Both the position numbers and the translations under genes were made by a program. Under the pieces are notes generated by a model. It did no database searches. It had not been told where the DNA came from and worked only from the letters and a program-made list of their open reading frames with translations. This document shows, piece by piece, positions 43,014 through 51,031 of a stretch of 64,000 nucleotides of DNA (the first letter of the stretch is position 1; every line of letters begins with the position of its first letter). Origin of the DNA: UBA9926 sp023261215 (lineage in GTDB: Bacteria; Pseudomonadota; Gammaproteobacteria; Pseudomonadales; Azotimanducaceae); assembly GCA_038136035.1 (NCBI GenBank), contig JAYPYV010000015.1:1-64000 (forward strand), read 5' to 3'.

Positions 43014-43911
43014 TCGCTCTGCCGATGGGATGCTGGGGATGGGTGATCCAATCGCTGAAGGAACCCGCGTAAAGCGCTGGCTCGCCGAACCCAGCCAGCA
43101 GTAGGGCTATCATGTTAACGGTTGCGGTGACGCCCGATCCGCAGTAGCAGGTGACTTTGGCGCCATCGTTCAAGCCCAAGCTCAAAAATTGATTCCTCAG
43201 GGTTTCCGCCGGTAGAAAGCAGCCTGCGTCATCTAGATTGTCAACGAAGGGCCGGCAAAGCGCGCCCGGAATGTGGCCAGCCACTGAATCAATGGGCTCA
43301 TGATGGCCAAGGTATCGCTGAAGGTCTCGAGCATCCAGCAATTGCTCGAAGGGCGCTGCTTTTCGCGTTGAGCGCTCGTGCCACAGGCCGGGCGCGCGCG
43401 CCATGGACAAATTCGCAACGTCGTCACGATGAGCAACCGGCGTATGACCGGGCTTGGGTGACCAAGCGCAAGGCTGCGCGTGGGGTGCACTCCGGCTTAA
43501 AGCGCCCGACGCAGCGCGCCAAGCTTCGAATCCGCCGTCCAGCACGCGAACGCGCGACAGACCCAAGTGCCTCAGCAGCCACCAACAGCGCCCGGCATAA
43601 CCAGCCTGTCTTTGATCGTAAACAACGATATCGCTCTCGTCGCAAACGCCGAGTGACGCAAGACGCGACGCCAAAATCGAAAAGTCTGGCAGTGGGTGGC
43701 GCCCCGTGACGCCGGCTACGACCGCGCCAGACAAGTCCTCATTAAGATTCAGGTAGTGGGCGCCTGGGATATGAGCGTCTTCGTAGAGTCGCTGGCCTTC
43801 ATTTGGATCCATGAGATTGAAGCGACAATCAAGGAGCGTGAGCGATGACCCTTCGGCGCCGAGAAGGTGATTGAGTTGGGCGGCAGAGATCAACAGATCG
43901 CTTCTATCCAC
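42994..43911 (-). CDS. sseA: Two-domain rhodanese (thiosulfate/3-mercaptopyruvate sulfurtransferase)
   Basis: A 305-residue protein with an inactive N-terminal rhodanese domain (about 5-140) and a catalytic C-terminal one (about 165-295). The active-site loop is CYCGSGVTA with C257; the CGSGVT form is typical of 3-mercaptopyruvate sulfurtransferases, as in SseA. Other landmarks are DAHIPGAHYLNLNEDLSG and DSVAGHIPGALCRPF. It transfers sulfur from 3-mercaptopyruvate to cyanide, thiols or protein acceptors. Next to mnmC, an enzyme for thiolated tRNA, a sulfur-trafficking link is conceivable but unproven. It overlaps yciH by eight bases. Confidence 0.92.
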   Translation of the reverse strand: MDRSDLLISAAQLNHLLGAEGSSLTLLDCRFNLMDPNEGQRLYEDAHIPGAHYLNLNEDLSGAVVAGVTGRHPLPDFSILASRLASLGVCDESDIVVYDQRQAGYAGRCWWLLRHLGLSRVRVLDGGFEAWRAASGALSRSAPHAQPCAWSPKPGHTPVAHRDDVANLSMARAPGLWHERSTRKAAPFEQLLDARDLQRYLGHHEPIDSVAGHIPGALCRPFVDNLDDAGCFLPAETLRNQFLSLGLNDGAKVTCYCGSGVTATVNMIALLLAGFGEPALYAGSFSDWITHPQHPIGRANDQLSR

Positions 43912-44242
43912 CGCTAATTTTCGCCTCGTATCCGGCCTTTTGTAGGAGTTTCAGAACGCTCGGACGATGATCTCCCTGGAGAAGAATGTCATCGCCGTCC
44001 AGGCTACCACCCACGCCCAATTGCTTGCGGAGTGTCTTGGCCAACACTGCCTTTGCCTCAGAAGCCAAAGGCAGACCGGAGATCAACGTCACCGGTTTGC
44101 CGCCTCGTCCTTTGGATTCCCTTCGAATTCGGATCGGCCCAGATGGAATCACCGAGTGAGCAGTCGCTTTGCAAGTGCAGGCATTGACGGCCTGATTGCA
44201 GGTTGAGCAAAGTCTGCCCACGTCAGTTGAGTAAACGGCCAC
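43904..44242 (-). CDS. yciH: SUI1/eIF1-like translation factor YciH
   Basis: A 112-residue SUI1-domain protein. The N-terminus holds a Cys cluster (LCSTCNQAVNACTCK) and then PIRIRRESKGRGGKPVTLIS and LGVGGSLDGDDILLQGDHRP, the conserved SUI1 core. Bacterial YciH is a homologue of eIF1 that influences initiation-codon fidelity. The CxxC...CxC N-terminal cluster could bind metal. It overlaps sseA downstream and follows an uncharacterised acidic protein by four bases. Confidence 0.93.
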   Translation of the reverse strand: MAVYSTDVGRLCSTCNQAVNACTCKATAHSVIPSGPIRIRRESKGRGGKPVTLISGLPLASEAKAVLAKTLRKQLGVGGSLDGDDILLQGDHRPSVLKLLQKAGYEAKISGG

Positions 44243-44246
44243 GGAA

Positions 44247-44672
44247 TTAGCCCTCGCTCAGAATGAAGACGCCAATTTCAGGGCTCTGGCGCGAGAGCTG
44301 ACAGAAGTGGCTTAAATCAAAGAGGAACTGACTCAAATCCACCAATTCAAGCTCGTGTCGAGCCATGGGCTCGGCCATAAGCCAATCCCCAACGATGACC
44401 TCATTTTGATCATCGTCGATATCCGCGATCAGATCTCGCATTTCGTCCGAGAGGCCAAAAAGATAGGGCCCTTCATCGCCGATGGCGTGGTCATACTGCT
44501 CGTGCACCAGCGCGTCATCGATGAAGAGTCCTGAGAGCTGGGCGTAGAGTACGGCGCGAGATTCTCTGTCGATGGGGCCTGCGGAGAGGCAGTACCCCGC
44601 ATCCTCAGGCGAATCGTCAATTGAGAGCGACTCGAGCTCCGATCGAGGCCCAAGGATGAATACGTCGGCCAT
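44247..44672 (-). CDS. Uncharacterised acidic protein
   Basis: A 141-residue protein I do not recognise. It is strongly acidic (many Asp/Glu, few Lys), with no signal peptide, no membrane helix and no clear metal site. Segments include VFILGPRSELESLSIDDSPE and YGVPYLFG-like LFGLSDEMRDLIADIDDDQN, and it ends FCQLSRQSPEIGVFILSEG. The start ATG 44672 lies ten bases after the stop of the membrane cold-shock gene, and its stop is four bases before yciH. Tight spacing on both sides supports a real gene co-expressed with RNA- and translation-related neighbours. Confidence 0.7.
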   Translation of the reverse strand: MADVFILGPRSELESLSIDDSPEDAGYCLSAGPIDRESRAVLYAQLSGLFIDDALVHEQYDHAIGDEGPYLFGLSDEMRDLIADIDDDQNEVIVGDWLMAEPMARHELELVDLSQFLFDLSHFCQLSRQSPEIGVFILSEG

Positions 44673-44681
44673 ACGGTGTGC

Positions 44682-45119
44682 CTAGATTGCGCTCACCCGG
44701 TCAGCTTGAAGGCCTTTGTCGCCCTCGATGACCACAAAGGTTACGGATTCGCCATCGTTCAGGCTTCGGCGGCCTCGGCCCTTGATGTTGCGAAAATGAA
44801 CGAACAAGTCCTCACCGTTCTCTCGCGTGATGAAGCCATAGCCTTTTTTGGTGTTGAACCATTTCACCGTGCCCGCTTCGTAGTCGGCGTCGTCATCCTC
44901 ATCGTCATCTTCGATGTGATCGTCGTCATCGATCTCGTCTGACACGCCGCTGTTAGAACCGCCCAACAGTGTGGCAACCAAAACGCCAAGGAATAAGATC
45001 GCGAGCTTGCCCCAATCATTTGTCGTTGATGGCAATTGCAAGGCTTGGCTCTCGAAGAAAGCGAGCGCGGCGAAGAGAACGAGAGCCAAAATCGCCGCGA
45101 GTATTAGTTTAACCGTCAT
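44682..45119 (-). CDS. Membrane-anchored cold-shock domain protein
   Basis: The 145-residue protein has two N-terminal membrane helices (about 4-22 and 38-54), a highly acidic linker of about 22 residues (60-81, mostly Asp/Glu), and a C-terminal cold-shock domain (82-145). RNP1 is KKGYGFITR and RNP2 is DLFVHFRNI. CspA-type domains bind single-stranded RNA or DNA; here the domain would be tethered to the cytoplasmic face of the membrane. It heads a minus-strand run through the acidic protein, yciH, sseA and mnmC. Confidence 0.9.
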   Translation of the reverse strand: MTVKLILAAILALVLFAALAFFESQALQLPSTTNDWGKLAILFLGVLVATLLGGSNSGVSDEIDDDDHIEDDDEDDDADYEAGTVKWFNTKKGYGFITRENGEDLFVHFRNIKGRGRRSLNDGESVTFVVIEGDKGLQADRVSAI

Positions 45120-45218
45120 GATGAACTCGACTAAGTCGTTAAAAATAGGGGCGAGATCATACTGCCTTATGATTTGAGGTTAAAGGGTCACAAACGCCCA
45201 TCGGAACCGCATCCTCCA

Positions 45219-45971
45219 CTATTCGAGGCACTGCAGATAGCGCTTGACCGCCCTGTCGAGACCCATCCAGAGGGCATCAGTCACCAGCGCGTGACCGATT
45301 GAAACTTCAAGCAGGTTGGGAATCCCCTGTTTAAATGCCGCGAGATTATCGAGATTCAAATCATGACCCGCGTTCACGCCAATGCCCAAGGCCGCGGCTA
45401 ATTGGGCGGTCTCGGCGAAAGGTTTGATGGCTGCGTTACCTTGATCACGACTAGCAGCGGCGGCGTAGGGGCCCGTATAGAGTTCGATTCGATCGATGCC
45501 CGTCATCGGTGCTTGCTGAAGCTGTGCGGGATCGGCATCAAGAAACACACTGACCCTCGATCCCCAGTTGTGAAGTTGCTGGGCGTAACCCGTGAGTTTG
45601 GCGGCGTCACGCTGGATATCCCAGCCATGATCGCTGGTGAGCTGACGGGGATCATCGGGCACCAAGGTGCACTGCGCAGGTTTGACTGCCTCAATCAGTG
45701 CCAAGAAGCCGGGATAGCCATTGGGTTCAGGGCCTGCTTCGGGGTTACCCTCGATATTGAATTCGATCTCTGGGTAGTCGCTGAGAAATTCGGCTAATCG
45801 GTAGACATCGTCGACTCGAATGTGCCGCTGATCGGGCCGAGGGTGTACGGTGATACCTGAACACCCTGCTTCGATACACGTTTTCGCAGCTTCGACCACG
45901 TCGGGGATCGACGTGTCCCTTGAGTTGCGTATCAGGGCAACTTTGTTGAGGTTGACGCTGAGGACTGTCAT
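45219..45971 (-). CDS. pdxJ: Pyridoxine 5'-phosphate synthase (divergent clade)
   Basis: A 250-residue TIM-barrel protein of the PdxJ family. The N-terminal LSVNLNKVALIRNSR replaces the E. coli-type GVNIDHIATLRNARG. Other landmarks are GITVHPRPDQRHIR, IEFNIEGNPEA, LVPDDPRQLTSDHGWD and GVNAGHDLNLDNL. PdxJ joins 1-deoxyxylulose 5-phosphate and 3-amino-2-oxopropyl phosphate to form pyridoxine 5'-phosphate. The HPRPD and FNIEGNP forms mark a second PdxJ clade. The ATG overlaps the stop of the upstream SH3 gene by one base; the longer frame to 46073 is not family-like. It is not next to recO or acpS, its usual companions. Confidence 0.9.
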   Translation of the reverse strand: MTVLSVNLNKVALIRNSRDTSIPDVVEAAKTCIEAGCSGITVHPRPDQRHIRVDDVYRLAEFLSDYPEIEFNIEGNPEAGPEPNGYPGFLALIEAVKPAQCTLVPDDPRQLTSDHGWDIQRDAAKLTGYAQQLHNWGSRVSVFLDADPAQLQQAPMTGIDRIELYTGPYAAAASRDQGNAAIKPFAETAQLAAALGIGVNAGHDLNLDNLAAFKQGIPNLLEVSIGHALVTDALWMGLDRAVKRYLQCLE

Positions 45972-46708
45972 TAAGACCAGCCTCCAGAATATCGTCGATG
46001 GTAAATCCGCCGACCCAAGAGGAATCCGATCAGGGCCATGCCGAGCGCCGAGCCGACACCAATGAGGTACCACTGCTGCTGAATTTCCGCCTGCTTTTTG
46101 CTCTCCAAGCTGCGCAAATCAGTGATTTCCTCAACCAACAGTGCGTTTTGTTGTTCGAGGCGAGTCCGATCGGCATCCAGCGCCGAAGCGCTTTGACTGA
46201 GCTTGCGCATCCGCTCGGTTTCAACTTGGGCCAGCGTGAGCGCATCACTGGCTTCAGTGTACTGCTGAGCCTGGGAGGCCAGGGCTTGATCAAGCGTTGC
46301 ATAATCGCTTTCTAATTGGCGAACTTGGTCTTTGAGCGCTTGATTCTCCTCGTTCATTGCCTCAAATCGAGCGGCTGCCACCGGCGTCTTCGTGAGGTAC
46401 TGCTGGTGAATGTAGCCCTCGGTGGATTCGCCGTTCGAGTCACGATAACGAACCATCACGAAGTCGCTATTCTCGGCCCGCACCAGCAGCTCGAGCGCTG
46501 TGCCGCTGGCAAGGCTCTTGGTGACGGCGTTGGCCTCCGATTCGGGCTTCGCACGAAGCGGAACATAAAGCATATCGTGGATATAAACGGTGTCTGCTGA
46601 AACACTGCAGATCATGGCGGCCAAGCCGAGTAGCGAGACCTGGACACAGCGCCTATGCGCCAAAAGCCGGAGGAGCCGCTGATCGAACCTTGTCACCCTT
46701 CCGTTCAT
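45971..46708 (-). CDS. TIGR04211-family SH3-domain membrane protein (YgiM-like)
   Basis: A 245-residue protein. A hydrophobic stretch at about 22-38 (CVQVSLLGLAAMICSVSA) acts as a signal. A bacterial SH3 domain follows (about 40-108, TVYIHDMLYVPLRAKPESEA), then a coiled coil (about 112-212, rich in Glu, Gln, Leu and Ala), and a C-terminal membrane helix (QWYLIGVGSALGMALIGFLL) with a basic tail. The layout matches the YgiM/TIGR04211 family of inner-membrane proteins with a periplasmic SH3 domain of unknown role. It overlaps yciI upstream by ATGA and pdxJ downstream. Confidence 0.88.
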   Translation of the reverse strand: MNGRVTRFDQRLLRLLAHRRCVQVSLLGLAAMICSVSADTVYIHDMLYVPLRAKPESEANAVTKSLASGTALELLVRAENSDFVMVRYRDSNGESTEGYIHQQYLTKTPVAAARFEAMNEENQALKDQVRQLESDYATLDQALASQAQQYTEASDALTLAQVETERMRKLSQSASALDADRTRLEQQNALLVEEITDLRSLESKKQAEIQQQWYLIGVGSALGMALIGFLLGRRIYHRRYSGGWS

Positions 46709-47004
46709 GGCAGCACTTGCTTAAATGGAAAAACCTCAACGGACTCAAACACGCCCTCAGTCATATAGGGGTCGGCCTCAGCCCATGTTCTCGCCTGATC
46801 GATCGAGTCGAATTCAGCGACGATGAGACTGCCCGAAAAGCCTGCATCGCCAGGATTTTCACTGTCCACATTCGGCATGGGGCCAGCGAGCAGAATTCGA
46901 CCCTCTTGAACCAATGGGTCAATTCGAGCCAAGTGGTTAGGGCGCACTTCAAGCCGTTTGCTCAGACTACCCAATCGATCCCGGCCGAGAATGACGTACA
47001 GCAT
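46705..47004 (-). CDS. yciI: YciI family protein
   Basis: A 99-residue single-domain YciI protein with a ferredoxin-like fold. The family signature residues are in RPNHLARIDPLVQEGRILLA and the C-terminal DPYMTEGVFESVEVFPF, with a conserved His and Asp that resemble a dehydratase-like active site. The biochemical role is unknown. It lies between ispZ (yciB) and the SH3 gene, the usual gammaproteobacterial order. Confidence 0.92.
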   Translation of the reverse strand: MLYVILGRDRLGSLSKRLEVRPNHLARIDPLVQEGRILLAGPMPNVDSENPGDAGFSGSLIVAEFDSIDQARTWAEADPYMTEGVFESVEVFPFKQVLP

Positions 47005-47008
47005 GCGG

Positions 47009-47602
47009 TTAATCCTTTGTTGAGCCAGTGTGGTCCGAAGAGTTGGCGGGCTGGCCTAGATCTTCGATGTCTTGAAGGAACCCGCCTCGGTAAAGATAAA
47101 TCATCATGATGATAAAGTAGGTGAAAGTGAGTCCGAAGCCCCCGACCAGTTTGTAGGCGATCCAGAAGTCGAGGCTGAAGTTGTAGGCCACGATCAGATT
47201 TAACGCACCCGCAACAAAAAAACCGAGGCTCCACCCGTATCCTAACTTGAACCAAACAGCCTCGGGGAGTGGCAACTGTTTGCCCAGCAACAGTTTGAAT
47301 AACGGTTTACGAGCAAAGCGTTGTGCGCCAAAAAGAATCCCGGCCAAGATCCAATTGACAATCGTAGGTTTCCACAAGATGAAGGTTTCATCCCGAAATG
47401 CCAGCGTCAGTCCGCCGAGGATCAACGCTGACCAAAGGTAGAGATGCGTCGTGCCTCGTAGTTTGCGCTGCGTGGTGAATTCATAAGCGGCAAAGAGCGA
47501 GACGCCAGCCATGAGGACCATGGTGCTGAGGAAGATATCTTTACTGATGATCCAAGTGCCCACAAAGAGCAGCACAGGACCAAGTTCAATCAGCTGGTGC
47601 AT
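47009..47602 (-). CDS. yciB: Septation protein A (inner-membrane YciB)
   Basis: A 197-residue inner-membrane protein with about five helices. Family landmarks are LIELGPVLLFVGTW, FILWKPTIVNWILAGILFGA and EAVWFKLGYGWSLGFFVAGA, followed by NFSLDFWIAYKLVGGFGLTF. YciB (IspZ) contributes to envelope integrity and septation and interacts with elongation and division proteins. ATG 47600-47602 gives the normal N-terminus; the longer frame is not family-like. It heads the yciB-yciI-SH3-pdxJ operon and is divergent from yciO. Confidence 0.93.
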   Translation of the reverse strand: MHQLIELGPVLLFVGTWIISKDIFLSTMVLMAGVSLFAAYEFTTQRKLRGTTHLYLWSALILGGLTLAFRDETFILWKPTIVNWILAGILFGAQRFARKPLFKLLLGKQLPLPEAVWFKLGYGWSLGFFVAGALNLIVAYNFSLDFWIAYKLVGGFGLTFTYFIIMMIYLYRGGFLQDIEDLGQPANSSDHTGSTKD

Positions 47603-47801
47603 AACGTCAGCTCGTGAAAACGGTCGCAAATCATAGCGCAAACCATTGCAGCGTTGAATGTGAACAAATCTGGGTGCCAGCCAGCGATGGGCCTCATTGG
47701 AACCCGTGCCTTGGCCAGAACGCCACCGCGTTCTCAAACATTCCCTTAAACCGTTACACTTTGGCTGGCCGCGCTGGTCGTGTCATCACTTGGAGAATCC
47801 T

Positions 47802-48425
47802 ATGAGCCAATTTTTCTCGATGCATCCAGATAACCCGCAGGCCCGACTGGCCAAACAAGCAGCAGATATTTTGCGGGCAGGCGGGATCATGGCGTATCCG
47901 ACCGATGCTGCCTACGCGCTCGGCTGCGATATGGATAACAGAGAAGGTCTGGCGCGGATGCTTAGGATTAGGGGTCTCAGTGCGGATCATCAATGCACCC
48001 TGGTTTGCAGAGACTTGAGCGACCTTGGCATGCTGGCAAAAGTAGAAAACCCAGATTATCGCTTGCTCCGCAAAGCCACGCCTGGGCCCTTCACCTTTGT
48101 TCTCGAGGCGTCGAAGGAAGTACCAAAACGCTTGGTGCAACCCAAGCGTAAGACCATTGGTCTCCGAGTACCTGATTGTCGAATCACCCAGTTGATTCTT
48201 TCAGAATTAGGCGGACCCCTGCTGAGTACGACCTTGATATTGAAAGATCAAGCCTATCCAGAATGCGATCCCTACGATATTCGCCAAACGCTTGAGCATG
48301 AAGTGGATCTGGTGATCGATGGCGGGATGGGCTCACTTGAGGCCACCACGGTGGTCGATTTAACAGGTGATGCGCCAGAGGTTTTGCGGCAGGGTCTGGG
48401 TGACTTTTCAACGTTTGAGGGTTAG
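47802..48425 (+). CDS. yciO: Sua5/YciO family protein
   Basis: A 207-residue Sua5-YciO-YrdC fold protein. AGGIMAYPTDAAYALGCDMD is the nucleotide-site signature, TPGPFTFVLEASKEVPKRL the second, and later GGPLLSTTLILKDQ. It lacks the C-terminal Sua5 domain and groups with YciO by length and by its neighbour set, rather than with the essential TsaC/YrdC that makes threonylcarbamoyl-AMP. GGAGAATCCT precedes ATG 47802. Confidence 0.88.
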   Translation: MSQFFSMHPDNPQARLAKQAADILRAGGIMAYPTDAAYALGCDMDNREGLARMLRIRGLSADHQCTLVCRDLSDLGMLAKVENPDYRLLRKATPGPFTFVLEASKEVPKRLVQPKRKTIGLRVPDCRITQLILSELGGPLLSTTLILKDQAYPECDPYDIRQTLEHEVDLVIDGGMGSLEATTVVDLTGDAPEVLRQGLGDFSTFEG

Positions 48426-48938
48426 GCCCAACTGCGCTGTTCTCAACGCGCCTCATGGTAGGCATGCGCATCGCTGGGCATCCCGCTTGCCGCGTGTGAT
48501 TCGAGAGGAGAATGCTCGAATCGTCGGCTTTGTTCATGGTCCATGCAAGGATGCTGTGAACCCCGCTTTAGGAGCGATCGCACGGTTTCGCGCGCTTTGA
48601 GTTCCCGGGCGATCGGTTAGGCACTGATCGGTGTCTTTGTTTCAACTGGAGAACGGTGATACCCGTTTGGGTTGAGAGGGTGCGCGCCTCTAACAACGCA
48701 GGGTCAGGATTTGAATCGATGCCCAGCATTTTCCTGGATTAGGCAGAACTCAGTCTCGGGTACGCGAAGACGAGCCTGGGTAATGCGCATTTAAACGCCC
48801 GCGGGTTGAGACAAACGCCCTCGGCACCCGGTATACTTCTGTAATGCCTCTGTCATTGCCCCGCGCCGCATCGCTCGTACGTTTACCCCAAGACGACGCG
48901 GCGTTCCCAAGTCGGGCTTATCAAGTCGGATCATCACT
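48426..48938. other. Intergenic region yciO / trpS
   Basis: About 510 bases without a supported gene. An inverted repeat GATTCGA / TCGAATC with an 11-base loop lies near 48499-48523. At its right end are a -10-like TATACT (48832-48837) and a copy of the CGCCCTCGGCA element (48816-48826). No terminator with T-tract is visible after yciO. Confidence 0.4.
48806..48837 (+). promoter_or_regulatory. Candidate trpS promoter
   Basis: TATACT at 48832-48837 is a good -10 element. TTGAGA at 48806-48811 could be the -35, but the 20-base spacer is long. The spacer holds CGCCCTCGGCA, also seen twice in front of metG. Confidence 0.4.
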
Positions 48939-50159
48939 GTGAGCATTGAAAAACCCCAGTCACGCGTTCTTTCTGGTATGCGTCCAACGGGCCGACTGCA
49001 TCTGGGTCACTACCATGGTGTGCTCAAGAATTGGGTGCAGTTGCAACACGAATATGACTGCCTTTTCTTTGTTGCCGACTGGCATGCGCTGACGAGCCAC
49101 TACGAGGATACAAGGGGTATCGAAGAGAGCGTGTGGCAGATGGTGATCGACTGGCTGGCGGCCGGAGTGAATCCCAGTTCAACCACGCTGTTCATTCAGA
49201 GCCGGGTGCCAGAGCACGCGGAGCTTCATCTGTTGTTATCGATGATCACACCGCTCAGTTGGGTTGAACGCGTGCCGACCTTTAAAGACCAAGTGAGCAA
49301 GAACAAGGATCGTGATTTGGCGACCTATGGGTTTCTCGGCTACCCGGTCTTACAAAGCTCTGACATCCTGATCTACCGCGCGGGGCAAGTGCCCGTCGGA
49401 GCGGATCAAGTCCCACATGTGGAGATGACGAGAGAGCTTGCGCGGCGCTTCAACCATTTGTTTGGGCGGGACGCTGGATTCGAGGATGCAGCGGAACAAG
49501 CGGTTAAGAAATTGGGACGCAAAAACGCGAGCCTGTATCGAGAGCTTCGTAAGAAATACATGGAGCAGGGCAGTGAAGAGTCGCTCGCTAAGGCACAATC
49601 GCTGGTCTCTGATTCGGGCAATCTATCGCTAGGGGACCGTGATCGACTTTTGGGATACGCCGAAGGCAGTGGGCGTATCATATTGCCCGAGCCTCAGGCG
49701 CTCTTAACGGAAAACGCCGTCATGCCCGGGCTTGATGGTCAGAAGATGTCGAAATCGTACAACAATACGATTTCACTGCGAGAAGAGCCCGAGACGGTGA
49801 CGCAAAAGATTAAGACCATGACCACAGATCCAGCGCGGGTGAAACGCACCGATCCGGGTGATCCGGCCCGCTGCCCTGTGTTCGAATTGCATAAGATTTA
49901 TTCCGATGCAGCCACTCGGGACTGGGTATCAGAAGGGTGCCGGTCGGCGGGTATCGGCTGCATCGACTGTAAAGCGCCCCTTGCAGAGGCGATTTTGGCT
50001 GAGCAACAACCCATGCGGGAACGCGCCATTCAGTTTGAACAGAATCCCGATTTGGTCCGATCTATCATTGCCGAGGGTTGTGAGAAGGCTCGAACCCAAG
50101 CCAGGGCGACGTTAGAAGAAGTTCGATCAGTCATGGGCCTCGACTACCGATCGCTATGA
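48939..50159 (+). CDS. trpS: Tryptophanyl-tRNA synthetase (long form)
   Basis: A 406-residue class I synthetase starting with GTG. The HIGH-type motif is HLGH at 21-24 and KMSKS lies at 269-273. VPVGADQVPHVEMTRELARRF is the tryptophan-site signature. Between about 180 and 248 lies an insert not found in the 334-residue E. coli enzyme; long TrpRS forms are known in Pseudomonas and relatives. The stop overlaps scpA as ATGA. Confidence 0.95.
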   Translation: MSIEKPQSRVLSGMRPTGRLHLGHYHGVLKNWVQLQHEYDCLFFVADWHALTSHYEDTRGIEESVWQMVIDWLAAGVNPSSTTLFIQSRVPEHAELHLLLSMITPLSWVERVPTFKDQVSKNKDRDLATYGFLGYPVLQSSDILIYRAGQVPVGADQVPHVEMTRELARRFNHLFGRDAGFEDAAEQAVKKLGRKNASLYRELRKKYMEQGSEESLAKAQSLVSDSGNLSLGDRDRLLGYAEGSGRIILPEPQALLTENAVMPGLDGQKMSKSYNNTISLREEPETVTQKIKTMTTDPARVKRTDPGDPARCPVFELHKIYSDAATRDWVSEGCRSAGIGCIDCKAPLAEAILAEQQPMRERAIQFEQNPDLVRSIIAEGCEKARTQARATLEEVRSVMGLDYRSL

Positions 50160-51031
50160 GTGAAGTCACACCGCCCACAGACCCTCAATTCCTTCCCCAG
50201 ATGCCTCGTCGGCAGAGTGAGCTCGCGTTAGTTGGTGGGGTACCTTTCAACGAGCTGCCTGCCGATTTATATATCCCGCCCGATGCCCTTGAGGTCATCC
50301 TTGAAGCGTTCGAAGGGCCACTTGATTTATTGCTCTACCTGATCCGTCGTCAAAACCTCGATATTTTGGAAATCAAAGTCGCGGATATCACTGAACAGTA
50401 CATGCAGTACATCGCGCTGATGGAGGAATTACAGTTCGAATTGGCGAGCGAATATCTGGTGATGGCGGCGATGCTTGCGGAAATTAAATCGCGCATGCTT
50501 CTGCCGAGACCCGAATCCGCTGAGGATGAGGGAGACGACCCAAGAGCCGAGCTGATCCGTAGGCTTCAGGAGTACGAGCGCTTTAAGAACGCGGCCGTGG
50601 CCATCGATGAAATGCCACGCGTGAACCGGGAGGTCTGGATCGCCAACGCAAAGGCACCAGAAAACAAACGGCCGAAACCCCTGCCTGATGTGGAGATGAA
50701 GGAACTCCTGATGGCGCTTGCCAGTGTGTTGAGGCGAGTCGATCAATTCGCGTCGCATCACATCTCGCTTGAGCCCCTGTCCACGCGCGAGCGCATGTCC
50801 CAAATCTTATTTAAAGTAAAAAATATTGGGGATCAGTTCTTACCTTTTATTGATTTGTTTGAATTATCTGAAGGTCGCCGAGGCGTCGTGGTGACGTTTA
50901 TCGCGGTGTTGGAACTGATCAAAGAATCGTTACTCGAGATTCAACAAGCTGCTCCCTTTGCGCCGATCCATGTTAAAGCGAGAGCGGTGAGTGCCATCGA
51001 GCCGCCGCCTGAGGTCGAAGAAGATGAGTGA
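50156..51031 (+). CDS. scpA: Segregation and condensation protein A
   Basis: A 291-residue kleisin. The N-terminal SMC-binding region contains EAFEGPLDLLLYLIRRQNLD and DITEQYMQYIALM, then YLVMAAMLAEIKSRMLLPRP. The acidic middle leads to a C-terminal winged helix with VVVTFIAVLELIKESLLE. ScpA closes the SMC ring and with ScpB promotes chromosome segregation. It is coupled to trpS upstream and overlaps scpB by eight bases. Confidence 0.95.
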   Translation: MSEVTPPTDPQFLPQMPRRQSELALVGGVPFNELPADLYIPPDALEVILEAFEGPLDLLLYLIRRQNLDILEIKVADITEQYMQYIALMEELQFELASEYLVMAAMLAEIKSRMLLPRPESAEDEGDDPRAELIRRLQEYERFKNAAVAIDEMPRVNREVWIANAKAPENKRPKPLPDVEMKELLMALASVLRRVDQFASHHISLEPLSTRERMSQILFKVKNIGDQFLPFIDLFELSEGRRGVVVTFIAVLELIKESLLEIQQAAPFAPIHVKARAVSAIEPPPEVEEDE

